Below are positions 35,955-44,278 of a DNA stretch of 64,000 bases, one piece after another. The notes under the pieces are model-generated. The model saw only the letters and a list, made by a program, of their open reading frames with translations. It was not told where the DNA came from and did no database searches. Each line of letters opens with the position of its first letter. The stretch's first letter is position 1. The DNA comes from Mycetohabitans endofungorum (GTDB lineage Bacteria > Pseudomonadota > Gammaproteobacteria > Burkholderiales > Burkholderiaceae). The stretch is from positions 62,001 through 126,000 of the forward strand of contig NZ_PRDW01000006.1 of assembly GCF_002927045.1 (NCBI RefSeq), read 5' to 3'. The position numbers were made by a program, and so were the translations under genes.

Positions 35955-36341
35955 CTATTGATTCTTCAGCAATGTTTCGATAGAACCTTTTGTCGAAGTT
36001 GCGAACGACATCGCAACGGTAGTCTCTACATTAAGACTCGCCATCCTGGTCATCACCAAGTTTGATGCCGCAGCCGTCTCACCAGGAGATAAGCTTCCCA
36101 TATTATGCTGTAATGCATCGACGTCATTTAGCACCTGCTCCATCTGTACATCGTGTGTGCCGACGATCCTGCTTAGCGCCGACATATCACCACTCGGCTC
36201 GGTGGTAGGTGCCGCGACGTCGGCTTGCTGCATCAACGTCTGAAATCGACTGACCGCCTCCGGTGAAGGCATCGTCTTGTCAGCGTCCTGAGCCCGGCCC
36301 AGAATGGTCTCCATACCTGCCATTTGAAGCGGCTGAGTCAT
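35955..36341 (-). CDS. sctI: T3SS inner rod protein SctI (HrpB2)
   Basis: The 128-residue product starts at an ATG with GGAG 7 bp upstream; a GTG at 36368 overlapping the hrpB1 stop (TAGTG) would add nine residues. The C-terminal helix (NLVMTRMASLNVETTVAMSF, then ATSTKGSIETLLKNQ) matches the HrpB2 end that is needed for secretion in Xanthomonas. Family length is about 130. Confidence 0.9.
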   Translation of the reverse strand: MTQPLQMAGMETILGRAQDADKTMPSPEAVSRFQTLMQQADVAAPTTEPSGDMSALSRIVGTHDVQMEQVLNDVDALQHNMGSLSPGETAAASNLVMTRMASLNVETTVAMSFATSTKGSIETLLKNQ

Positions 36342-36367
36342 GTCACTGCTCCATATCGGATCAAACA

Positions 36368-36943
36368 CTACAGTCGAAGAAAATTGGTCTGCGGGGTAAA
36401 CGCAGTACCAGCATCGGTCAGTTCGCTTTTGTCCGGCGCCGTCCCTTGCTGTTCAAGCTCCCGCATTTGTTCTGCACAAGACTCGGGTAGCACAAAGTTA
36501 CCTGTCCTGCGATACGCATCCATGGCCATACGCAAATCAGCACGGGCGCGCATGGCGCGCACAAGCTTGCGGCTGTCTTCGCCCGCGTCCGATTCATCAA
36601 TTTCGTCGGCAAGCACCTGCCATGCGGAATCGCCTCTATAAAACAACGCGAGTGCAAGTAATGCCTTTGCATACAAGAAGCCAGGGCGCTCGTGCAGTAC
36701 CGCTTCCAGCGCCTGTACTGCGTCATCCCATCGTCCCCGGGAGAGCCATAACATGCCTTCCAGCGTTTCGAACTCCGGAGCTTTCGGGCGCATGACCCGC
36801 AGCGCGTCAATAACCATTTCCGCATCCTCAGTATCGCCAGATGCAGCCTGAAAATTTACCTGCAGGAAAAGCGACACGACCTCGATCAGTCCGCCGACGA
36901 TAAGCTTGTCGGCCTTCATGTACTGCTGTGACGAAATGCTCAT
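36368..36943 (-). CDS. hrpB1: HrpB1 (HrpK family) T3SS protein
   Basis: The 191-residue product has a tetratricopeptide-like helical core (LIVGGLIEVVSLFLQVNFQA; MVIDALRVMRPKAPEFETLE; GRWDDAVQALEAVLHERPGF, then LYAKALLALALF) and a divergent C-terminal tail. HrpB1 is a conserved periplasmic protein that binds the rod HrpB2 and peptidoglycan in Xanthomonas. It is the first gene of the leftward operon, about 130 bp from a perfect PIP box. A paralogue lies at 23.6 kb. Confidence 0.9.
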   Translation of the reverse strand: MSISSQQYMKADKLIVGGLIEVVSLFLQVNFQAASGDTEDAEMVIDALRVMRPKAPEFETLEGMLWLSRGRWDDAVQALEAVLHERPGFLYAKALLALALFYRGDSAWQVLADEIDESDAGEDSRKLVRAMRARADLRMAMDAYRRTGNFVLPESCAEQMRELEQQGTAPDKSELTDAGTAFTPQTNFLRL

Positions 36944-37039
36944 GGTGTAAGGCTCCAGACAAATCCCATCGCAGGCTCCTTCGATTTTTGTACGACGACG
37001 CCAACTCGCCTCATACGCGATGCCGATGCGACAACATTA

Positions 37040-37095
37040 GCGTAACGGCCGCCACAATCAGCTAGCGGCCGCGAAGCACACGTCGTCCATGCGAA
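37040..37095 (-). promoter_or_regulatory. Perfect PIP box and -10 element for the hrpB1 operon
   Basis: On the minus strand TTCGC (37095-37091), 15 bases, then TTCGC (37075-37071) form a perfect plant-inducible-promoter box. Exactly 31 bases later lies TAATGT, which fits the known PIP-N30-32-YANNNT rule. This is the expected HrpB/HrpX site. Confidence 0.9.
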
Positions 37096-37109
37096 GCATC
37101 GCCGGCCGC

Positions 37110-37171
37110 TTCGCGTAGTCAAGTTCCCGCTTCGCCTTCTTACACCAGGTTCAGCGAGATGTTGTTAATGT
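37110..37171 (+). promoter_or_regulatory. PIP-like box with 16-nt spacer and -10 element for the sctU operon
   Basis: TTCGC at 37110 and TTCGC at 37131 are separated by 16 bases, one more than the PIP consensus. TAATGT lies 30 bases after the second half-site. The two divergent boxes sit back to back, only 14 bp apart. Confidence 0.7.
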
Positions 37172-37228
37172 GGGCCCTCGCCCAACGGCCTGCCCCCGGT
37201 CCGGGACCGGATCGACGGAGAGTGCATC

Positions 37229-38311
37229 ATGAGCGACGAGAAAACCGAGGAACCGACCGAAAAGCGACTACGTGACGCTCGACGCGACGGTCAAGTAGCA
37301 AAAAGCACTGACTTGGCCGACGCTGCGGTTATGTGCGCATCCATCGCCGTATTAGTGGCTGCCGCCAGCATGTTCACCGACGTCTTTCGTGCGCTGATCC
37401 ATACGACGTTGGACTTCGTTACAACGGACCGCAGCAATACGATGCTGGTCGCATCAGCATTCAAGCTCGGTCGCCAATCGTTGACCATCATCGTGCCATG
37501 CGTGGCCGCGGCGGCGCTCTGCGCGTTCGCAGCACTGTTCGCACAAGTGGGCTTCCAAATCAGCACGAAACCCGTAACACCAAATCCCACGGCGGTAAAC
37601 CCTGCAAGCGGAATTAAACGGATCTTCTCGCTTCGTACTGTGGTCGATATGGCCAAGTCACTGCTCAAGGCGGCGCTGGTCGCCTGCGTCATGTGGTACA
37701 CGATTCGCGGACTGATACCGCTCATCGCCACCTCGCTGTATCAGCCACTCCCTGAACTATCGAGACTGTTCTGGACGGTTCTGCTCAAGCTGTTCTCCGC
37801 CGCCGCGCTGGTCTTCATGGTGATTGCGACGCTCGACTTCAAGCTGCAAAAATTTCTTTTCACGCGGCAAATGCGCATGAGCAAGGATGAAATCAAGCGG
37901 GAGTACAAGCAGCAGGAAGGCGATCCCCAACTCAAAGGCGAACGCAAGCGTATTGCGCGGGAGTGGGCACAGGAAGCACCACCGAGGCTGCGCGTCGGCC
38001 TTGCAAACGCACTCATCGTTAATCCAACTCATTATGCTGTAGCAATTCGCTATGCACCCGAAGAGTGTCCACTGCCCGTCGTGATTGCAAAGGGTCACGA
38101 TGAGAGCGCAGCCGAGTTAAGACGGTACGCCGCGCAGGCGCGCGTGCCGATCATCGGCAATCCGCCAGTCGCCCGCGCGCTGCACCGCGTGAAGATTGAC
38201 GAGCCTATTCCAGAAGCACTGTTCGAAGCAGTTGCAGCCATTCTGCGTTGGGTCGACTCCCTCGGCCCAAGGCAAACGGACTCTGGCGGCGCTGCCACTT
38301 CGGCCCACTGA
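37229..38311 (+). CDS. sctU: T3SS export gate switch protein SctU (HrcU)
   Basis: SctU is the self-cleaving inner-membrane protein that sets substrate order. The 360-residue product has the N-terminal EKTEEPTEKRLRDARRDGQV motif, four transmembrane helices, and a cytoplasmic domain with the autocleavage site NPTH (ALIVNPTHYAVAIRYAPEE). A GGAGAG precedes ATG. It heads the rightward operon under the 16-nt-spacer PIP-like promoter. Confidence 0.97.
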   Translation: MSDEKTEEPTEKRLRDARRDGQVAKSTDLADAAVMCASIAVLVAAASMFTDVFRALIHTTLDFVTTDRSNTMLVASAFKLGRQSLTIIVPCVAAAALCAFAALFAQVGFQISTKPVTPNPTAVNPASGIKRIFSLRTVVDMAKSLLKAALVACVMWYTIRGLIPLIATSLYQPLPELSRLFWTVLLKLFSAAALVFMVIATLDFKLQKFLFTRQMRMSKDEIKREYKQQEGDPQLKGERKRIAREWAQEAPPRLRVGLANALIVNPTHYAVAIRYAPEECPLPVVIAKGHDESAAELRRYAAQARVPIIGNPPVARALHRVKIDEPIPEALFEAVAAILRWVDSLGPRQTDSGGAATSAH

Positions 38312-38330
38312 GTTCCAGCCCCATACTGTC

Positions 38331-40415
38331 ATGTCGAAAGCACTGAAGCTGCCTGCCGCCGGCGAAATCGGCGTCGCCCTCGTCGTGGTGGCAATCATCT
38401 CGCTGATGATCCTGCCGCTTCCGACTCTTTTGATCGATGTACTGCTGGCATGCAACATCGCGATCAGCGTCACATTGTTGATGATCACCATGTACGTACC
38501 AGACATCGTAGCGCTATCGGTGTTCCCGTCATTGCTGTTGTTCACGACACTGTATCGCTTGTCGTTGAATATCGCATCGACAAAATCCATACTGTTGCAT
38601 GCCGACGCGGGACATATTATCGAGGCTTTCGGGCAATTGGTCGTCGGAGGCAACTTGGTGGTCGGCCTGGTTGTCTTTGTCATCATCACCACAGTTCAAT
38701 TCATCGTCATCGCCAAGGGGTCGGAGCGGGTAGCGGAGGTCGGCGCCCGGTTCACGCTGGACGCGCTGCCCGGAAAGCAGATGAGCATCGATGCCGATCT
38801 TCGAGCCAATCTGCTCACCGCTGACGAAGCACGCCGCAAACGTGCAACGCTGGCCATCGAAAGCCAGCTTCATGGTGGCATGGATGGCGCCATGAAGTTC
38901 GTCAAGGGCGACGCGATAGCGGGGTTGATCATCACCGGAATCAACATCATCGCCGGCATCGCCGTGGGCGTCGCATACCATGGCATGAGTGCCGGGGAAG
39001 CAGCCAATCGGTTTTCGGTCTTGTCGGTTGGCGACGCGATGGTCTCGCAGATTCCGTCGTTGCTTCTGTCAGTCGCTGCCGGCGTCATGATCACCCGGGT
39101 AGCCGACGAGCGCGACGCGCATCCTCAGTCGCTTGGCAGCGAGATGGGTAGGCAACTCAGTTCAAGCACGCGAGCGCTTTTTTTTGCAGCGATTTTGTTG
39201 CTCGGCTTCGCCGCCGTCCCGGGCTTTCCCGCCCCGCTGTTCCTACTGCTCTCCGCCATGCTGGCATTTTGCGGTTACAAGCTGAACCATAAGCGCCCCC
39301 TTTCGGGCGAACATCATAGCGAGCCGGTCACTTCGATGCAGCGCGCAGGTAGCAAGGGGGAAGCAAGCGGCATCCTGCCACGTGCGCCACAGTTCACGCC
39401 TGCAGTGGGCGTCAGAATCGCACCCGATTTGATGCCACGCCTGTCCGCTGCCGCGCTGGACCAGTCATTTGCGTCAGAGCGCAACCAACTCCAGGAGGAA
39501 TTGGGCCTGCCTTTTCCGGGTATCACGATGTGGGTGGGCGAGAATATCCGTGCGTCACACTTTGAGATCCTGATACACGACGTGCCATCCGTGACAATCG
39601 AACTACCGCCCGGCAAGGTCATGTTACCACCAGGCAATGGCGATCTCGACGCCAATCAGGCCGATGCAGTGCTGGCTGCATTGCGCGCCCGTGCCGAACC
39701 TAAGGCCGGGCTAGACGGTGGCACAGGCCCCACTTGGTGGGTGGATGATAAAGCGGTTCCTCCAAAGGTCCAGGTATGGCGCGCCGAGCACGTCATTGCT
39801 CACGGTGCGATTGCGTTGCTGCGACGTCATGCATCACTGTTCCTGGGCATCCAGGAAGTTCAATGGATTCTCGAGCAGCAGGGTAACGAATATCCCGGGC
39901 TGGTTGCTGAAGTGCAGAAAGCTGTACCGCCTCAGCGTATCGCCGAGGTATTGCGGCGCCTGCTGGAAGAGCAAGTACCTATCCGCAACATGAGGACGAT
40001 CCTAGAAAGCATGCTTGCATGGGGAACGAAAGAAAAGGACATGCTGATGCTCACCGAGTATGTGCGGGGAGACCTTGCGCGGTTCCTCGCCCATCGTGCT
40101 GCCGCAGGTGCGGGCGTGCTCCAGGCGGTGTTGCTCGACCTGCCCGTTGAGCAACACATTCGTCAAGCGATCAAGCAGACACCCACCGGTAACTATCTGG
40201 CGCTGGCCCCCGACGAGGTGACCTTTCTGGTAGACAAGATCCAATCGTTGGCGGGTACTGACGAGCGTGACGGCGTAGCGCTGGTCACGTCGATGGACAT
40301 CCGACGCTATGTTCGGCGCATGGTAGAGAATCGCATCAGCTGGCTGCCAGTCTATTCCTATCAGGAACTTGGCGAGCACGTCGAGCTGAAACCGCTCGGG
40401 CGGGTAACGGCATAG
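38331..40415 (+). CDS. sctV: T3SS export gate protein SctV (HrcV)
   Basis: SctV forms the nonameric export gate. The 694-residue product starts at ATG 20 bp after sctU. It has about eight N-terminal transmembrane helices with the family signature (FPSLLLFTTLYRLSLNIAST; FIVIAKGSERVAEVGARFTL and DALPGKQMSIDADLRANLL) and a large C-terminal cytoplasmic domain with the ring-forming segments (ILRRHASLFLGIQEVQWIL-like stretch; RNMRTILESMLAW). Normal length for the family. Confidence 0.97.
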   Translation: MSKALKLPAAGEIGVALVVVAIISLMILPLPTLLIDVLLACNIAISVTLLMITMYVPDIVALSVFPSLLLFTTLYRLSLNIASTKSILLHADAGHIIEAFGQLVVGGNLVVGLVVFVIITTVQFIVIAKGSERVAEVGARFTLDALPGKQMSIDADLRANLLTADEARRKRATLAIESQLHGGMDGAMKFVKGDAIAGLIITGINIIAGIAVGVAYHGMSAGEAANRFSVLSVGDAMVSQIPSLLLSVAAGVMITRVADERDAHPQSLGSEMGRQLSSSTRALFFAAILLLGFAAVPGFPAPLFLLLSAMLAFCGYKLNHKRPLSGEHHSEPVTSMQRAGSKGEASGILPRAPQFTPAVGVRIAPDLMPRLSAAALDQSFASERNQLQEELGLPFPGITMWVGENIRASHFEILIHDVPSVTIELPPGKVMLPPGNGDLDANQADAVLAALRARAEPKAGLDGGTGPTWWVDDKAVPPKVQVWRAEHVIAHGAIALLRRHASLFLGIQEVQWILEQQGNEYPGLVAEVQKAVPPQRIAEVLRRLLEEQVPIRNMRTILESMLAWGTKEKDMLMLTEYVRGDLARFLAHRAAAGAGVLQAVLLDLPVEQHIRQAIKQTPTGNYLALAPDEVTFLVDKIQSLAGTDERDGVALVTSMDIRRYVRRMVENRISWLPVYSYQELGEHVELKPLGRVTA

Positions 40416-40426
40416 GGTTGCGCACC

Positions 40427-41053
40427 ATGACATCCATTCGACACCGGCCGGTACGAATCATCGCTCGCGACAGTGAACACGCCGCTCCCGTGTACGGTCG
40501 CCGTGCGCGGCCCGACTACGCGTCGCTCGCGCGCCGCGGCAGGCCGGCCGACACGCATGAAGACACCTTGCTGGTTTTACATCATGGCATAGCCAGTACA
40601 AAACTCGCGCTGACCTATCCATCCGGTCAAGACGCTGACACGAGTGACGATAATTCGCAATCCTCAGAAGACGGCACAGCAGACGCATCGTCCATGGTGG
40701 ACAAACGGCTACGCAAAGCGCTACAGCCTGTCGTAGCGAAAATCCTTCGAACCCAAGATAAGGTGATGGACCTGGTTTGCAAACTCACGCAGGAAATCGC
40801 TGCTTTCTGCGGTGACCGCTCGATTAACGAGACCGGGACCTGGGACGCGCAGTTGCCGCTCGATGCCAGCCTGCTGCGGAACACGACACTCAATTTGACG
40901 CTTTCGTATTCGACACTATCACTTCGCTTCGACACAGACGACGACGATATCAAGCAACTACTCTTGACTCATACACCAATGCTCGAACGCGAACTCGACA
41001 CATTGATGCGAGCATGGGACGTGCCGCGCCAGATCCAGCTCACGGTCTGGTGA
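40427..41053 (+). CDS. sctP: T3SS substrate-switch protein SctP (HpaP/HpaC-like)
   Basis: The 208-residue product lies between sctV and sctQ, where HpaP/HpaC is found. The first half is basic and loosely structured. The second half (KALQPVVAKILRTQDKVMDL; LNLTLSYSTLSLRFDTDDDD; LERELDTLMRAWDVPRQIQL) is the conserved HpaP domain. I prefer ATG at 40427 with AGGG nine bases upstream over TTG at 40418. HpaP/HpaC controls the change from early to late substrates by acting on SctU. Confidence 0.85.
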   Translation: MTSIRHRPVRIIARDSEHAAPVYGRRARPDYASLARRGRPADTHEDTLLVLHHGIASTKLALTYPSGQDADTSDDNSQSSEDGTADASSMVDKRLRKALQPVVAKILRTQDKVMDLVCKLTQEIAAFCGDRSINETGTWDAQLPLDASLLRNTTLNLTLSYSTLSLRFDTDDDDIKQLLLTHTPMLERELDTLMRAWDVPRQIQLTVW

Positions 41054-41114
41054 CCGACTTTGGCCACCGGCGCCGTCACCGCCGGACCTTCACATAATAT
41101 GACCGCCATAGTGG

Positions 41115-42317
41115 ATGATTGATCCGACCGTCGACTTGCTGACCAGTGACGTTGGCGACACGCGCTGGCTCCCCCGGCCACTACAGCCCGCCATCGCTCG
41201 CGCTGCACGCTTGTTTTGCGACAATCGCCTACCCGACACGCTCGAGAGACTGTGCGGCATCGAGCAATGGACCGCGACGCTGGAACCTTCATCCGCACCG
41301 GCGATGGACCTCGTCGGCGCAGCCCGGTGGATCGAACCGGCGTGGTTGGAATTCGCGCATCCGTCCGGACGGCTGGGGGTCGGCTTTGACCTGGCCCACT
41401 ACCCGGCCCTGGGGCCTGTTACCGGCGCGGACGATGTGTCGGACTCGGACCGGTCGCGCGGCGATCCAGCTTTGCAGTTGGCAATCGCCCATATACTGGT
41501 CCAACCGGTGCTGGCTGCGCTGGCAGCCATCGGCCTCAAGGAGCTTCGCCTGTCTGGCCTATACCGGGTTTCCCAACGCGGTGGCTTGCCAATTCGACCG
41601 TCTGTCGACATACCGATTATGCGGATGACGTTTGTCCATCACGGCCGCACCCATGCGGTAATCGTCGTACCGGATACTCCACTCTTGCAGTTGATGCAGC
41701 ACTGCTTGGACCAGCACGCTACGACCGCCGCTCAGCGCCCGTCGCTTGACAGCGGTCACCCGCTCGCCGAAGTCCGCGTGCCAGGCAGGCTGATCATCGG
41801 ATACAAGACCTTGACAGTGTCCACGCTGGACAGACTTGCTCCTAGCGACGTCATCCTGCGCGCGGTATCAGCAGATGTCGAGCCGCTGATAGCCGGCCAC
41901 CACGCTCCAGTCCATACGACCGTCGCGTGGGGTACGCCCGGGCTCGTCCGCCTCCACGCACAAGCCGAAATAGGCGGCCAGACGCTTTCTATTTTGAAGG
42001 ACCCGTACATGACCGAACATGTCGATAAGTCGCTCGCCAGCGACACACTTACCGCTGAAGCGCGCGACGAGGCCGCCTGCGTCGACCAACTCGAGTTGCC
42101 GATTCAATTGGAGATCGACACCATCGCACTGTCGTTGCACGAAATCTGTGCATTGCGCGCCGGTTACGTCCTTGAACTGCCCAATCCGGTGGACGCTGTC
42201 CAGATCAAACTTGTCACGCATGGGCGCACGATAGGCTACGCGGAACTCGTCAGCGTCGGTGATCATCTCGGCATCCGAATCCTCCGAATGGTGCAAAGCA
42301 ATGCTCCAGCCCAGTGA
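41115..42317 (+). CDS. sctQ: T3SS C-ring/sorting-platform protein SctQ (HrcQ)
   Basis: The 400-residue product is divergent in its first two thirds. It ends in a SpoA/FliN-type domain (LPIQLEIDTIALSLHEICAL, then RAGYVLELPNPVDAVQIKLV). It builds the cytoplasmic sorting platform with SctK, SctL and SctN. In Xanthomonas the gene is undivided, as here. The 3' end overlaps sctR by 17 bp. Confidence 0.92.
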   Translation: MIDPTVDLLTSDVGDTRWLPRPLQPAIARAARLFCDNRLPDTLERLCGIEQWTATLEPSSAPAMDLVGAARWIEPAWLEFAHPSGRLGVGFDLAHYPALGPVTGADDVSDSDRSRGDPALQLAIAHILVQPVLAALAAIGLKELRLSGLYRVSQRGGLPIRPSVDIPIMRMTFVHHGRTHAVIVVPDTPLLQLMQHCLDQHATTAAQRPSLDSGHPLAEVRVPGRLIIGYKTLTVSTLDRLAPSDVILRAVSADVEPLIAGHHAPVHTTVAWGTPGLVRLHAQAEIGGQTLSILKDPYMTEHVDKSLASDTLTAEARDEAACVDQLELPIQLEIDTIALSLHEICALRAGYVLELPNPVDAVQIKLVTHGRTIGYAELVSVGDHLGIRILRMVQSNAPAQ

Positions 42318-42951
42318 ACTGACGAGCTTGATGCTGATTGTTCTTGCAATCAGCATCGTCCCCCTCGTCGCCGTCGTCATCACGTCATATACGAAGATTG
42401 TCGTGGTACTCAGCCTGCTGCGCAACGCACTTGGCGCACAGCAAGTTCCACCGAACATGGTACTCAACGGTATTGCGATCCTTGTTTCGCTCTACGTCAT
42501 GGCCCCCATCGGCATGGCTGCAGCAAAGCAACTGGAAAACCAGCCGAATGCCGGTACCCCCTCCCAGTCGGTCGTGCAAGCATTCGGTGCGGCGCAGGAG
42601 CCATTCCGTGCATTCCTGAAACAACACGCCAACGAGAGGGAAAAGCGCTTTTTCATGCGTACGGCGACTGTCATCTGGCCCAAGGAGATGGCCGACAGCC
42701 TCCGTGAAGACGATTTTATCGTACTGGCTCCGGCATTCACCTTGTCCGAGTTGACCGACGCTTTTAAGATCGGGTTTCTTCTCTATATCACCTTTGTGAT
42801 CATCGACCTGATCATCGCCAATGTGCTGCTCGCGATGGGACTCAACCAGGTCATGCCGACCAACGTCGCAATACCCTTCAAGCTACTGTTGTTCGTCGTG
42901 ATGGATGGCTGGTCAACGCTGATCCACGGATTGATTCTGACATATCGCTAG
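42301..42951 (+). CDS. sctR: T3SS export gate protein SctR (HrcR)
   Basis: The 216-residue FliP-family membrane protein shows SYTKIVVVLSLLRNALGAQQ and VPPNMVLNGIAILVSLYVMA near the N-terminus, and LVLAPAFTLSELTDAFKIGF-like and VMPTNVAIPFKLLLFVVMDG motifs near the C-terminus. ATG at 42301 lies inside the end of sctQ; a longer frame would overlap sctQ further. With SctS and SctT it forms the export pore. Confidence 0.96.
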   Translation: MLQPSELTSLMLIVLAISIVPLVAVVITSYTKIVVVLSLLRNALGAQQVPPNMVLNGIAILVSLYVMAPIGMAAAKQLENQPNAGTPSQSVVQAFGAAQEPFRAFLKQHANEREKRFFMRTATVIWPKEMADSLREDDFIVLAPAFTLSELTDAFKIGFLLYITFVIIDLIIANVLLAMGLNQVMPTNVAIPFKLLLFVVMDGWSTLIHGLILTYR

Positions 42952-42959
42952 GCGCCGCC

Positions 42960-43223
42960 ATGGACATCAATACACTGATCCGGCTAACGATGCACGGCAT
43001 GCTGTTATGCATGTACGTGTCCCTACCGATCGTTATCGTCGCCGCGGCGGTGGGGTTGGCTGTGTCTTTTCTGCAAGCGATCACATCCATGCAGGACCAG
43101 GCGTTGTCCCACGGAGTGAAGCTCATTGCTGTGACGATCGCGATCGTTGTGGGAGCGCCCATGTCCGCCGCCGCGGTACTCAGATTCGCCAACGAAGTGT
43201 TCCAGGCCGCCATACCACAATGA
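42960..43223 (+). CDS. sctS: T3SS export gate protein SctS (HrcS)
   Basis: The 87-residue FliQ-family protein has two transmembrane helices (LCMYVSLPIVIVAAAVGLAV and LIAVTIAIVVGAPMSAAAVL) joined by the conserved SFLQAITSMQDQAL loop. It begins 8 bp after sctR, and its stop overlaps the hpaA start (ATGA). Confidence 0.96.
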   Translation: MDINTLIRLTMHGMLLCMYVSLPIVIVAAAVGLAVSFLQAITSMQDQALSHGVKLIAVTIAIVVGAPMSAAAVLRFANEVFQAAIPQ

Positions 43224-44125
43224 TAAGCATCCGCAAGTCGGCTCCCACCGATCATGCGGGCGGTCCTACTGGATCTTCCGCCCACCAGCATGTCCGCACA
43301 CCTGTGCGCCGGCCGCGCAAGGCAGTCCTGCATCACGGATCCATTGTGTTCGCCCATTCCATGACCGCGCAAACCAACGTGCAGCAAGTAAGACGAGCAG
43401 CCGCCCGAGCACGCTTGCTGGCATCGATACGTGCGTCGGCGCGCCTGGCTCGCCGCCGGGTGCGCAGCAGGACGAGCCTGCTGGAAAACGACGAGGGTGA
43501 GTCGGACGATCGCGCAGCGGATACGCCGGAACGTATCACGGGTATTGGGCAGCGTGCCGGATCAGACGGTGGCGGTGGCGGTGGCCAAGAACGTAGACAG
43601 CGTGATCAAGAAAAGGAAAGCGTCGACGCCCAAAGCGAAGTTCCCCGCTTCCGGCAAAGCAGGACTACGCGACGTGTCGGCATATTGGGGCTCGACGCGG
43701 GCCCCCTGCACGAGTTGGCCCGATCGGGTAAGACGATCGCCAGCAATGATGTAATGCACCTATTAATCGCGAAACTACGGGATTTGGTTGACCAGTCTCA
43801 GCGAAACCCACACGCGAGCATCGATGCCAATATTCATCATTTGATGAGCGAGTGTCTGGACCTGCAAGCCCGCCTGGCGCCGGAACCGCTGTCACTACAG
43901 CATGTGATAGAAATGTTGGTTAATACCCGGCAGAAACCCGCTTCAGCTAGCCCACAGAGCCACGCCGGTGAATTGAATCGCGGACAGCGGCTCAATCCCA
44001 TGATGCCGCTGATCGCATTCAACGCACTGCGGCCGAGAACACCGAGCCAAATTAAACATGCGAAGTGTTACCAAGCACTACGAATTGCTTCAACGATCAC
44101 CAGGTACGTTGACTCCTTGGCATAG
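43220..44125 (+). CDS. hpaA: HpaA-like T3SS control protein
   Basis: The 301-residue product sits directly after sctS, as hpaA does in Xanthomonas and Ralstonia. It has Arg-rich stretches that could act as nuclear localisation signals (RRAAARARLLASIRASARLA, then RRRVRSR), a low-complexity Gly/Glu/Asp region and a better-ordered C-terminal half (DVMHLLIAKLRDLVDQSQRN; SLQHVIEMLVNTRQKPASAS). HpaA of Xanthomonas is exported and controls release of effectors through HpaB. Sequence conservation is weak, so the call rests on position plus composition. Confidence 0.75.
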   Translation: MISIRKSAPTDHAGGPTGSSAHQHVRTPVRRPRKAVLHHGSIVFAHSMTAQTNVQQVRRAAARARLLASIRASARLARRRVRSRTSLLENDEGESDDRAADTPERITGIGQRAGSDGGGGGGQERRQRDQEKESVDAQSEVPRFRQSRTTRRVGILGLDAGPLHELARSGKTIASNDVMHLLIAKLRDLVDQSQRNPHASIDANIHHLMSECLDLQARLAPEPLSLQHVIEMLVNTRQKPASASPQSHAGELNRGQRLNPMMPLIAFNALRPRTPSQIKHAKCYQALRIASTITRYVDSLA

Positions 44126-44155
44126 CGCCGGCTCTCACCGATAGCCGATGTGGGC

Positions 44156-44216
44156 TTCGCGTAATCCACATCCGGTTCGCATCGCGCATTGCTTTTCTGA
44201 TCCGCCGCGTTAGAGT
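44156..44216 (+). promoter_or_regulatory. Perfect PIP box and -10 element for the sctD operon
   Basis: TTCGC, 15 bases, TTCGC (44156-44180) are followed after exactly 30 bases by TAGAGT (44211-44216), a YANNNT -10. This gives sctD-hrpD6-pilin-hpaB its own HrpB/HrpX-type promoter, 62 bp before the sctD start. Confidence 0.9.
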
Positions 44217-44278
44217 AGTTGCAAGCCAATATCGCGCGCAAGGGCGAATATACGCCGACCCATCGGAACTTGACGATC

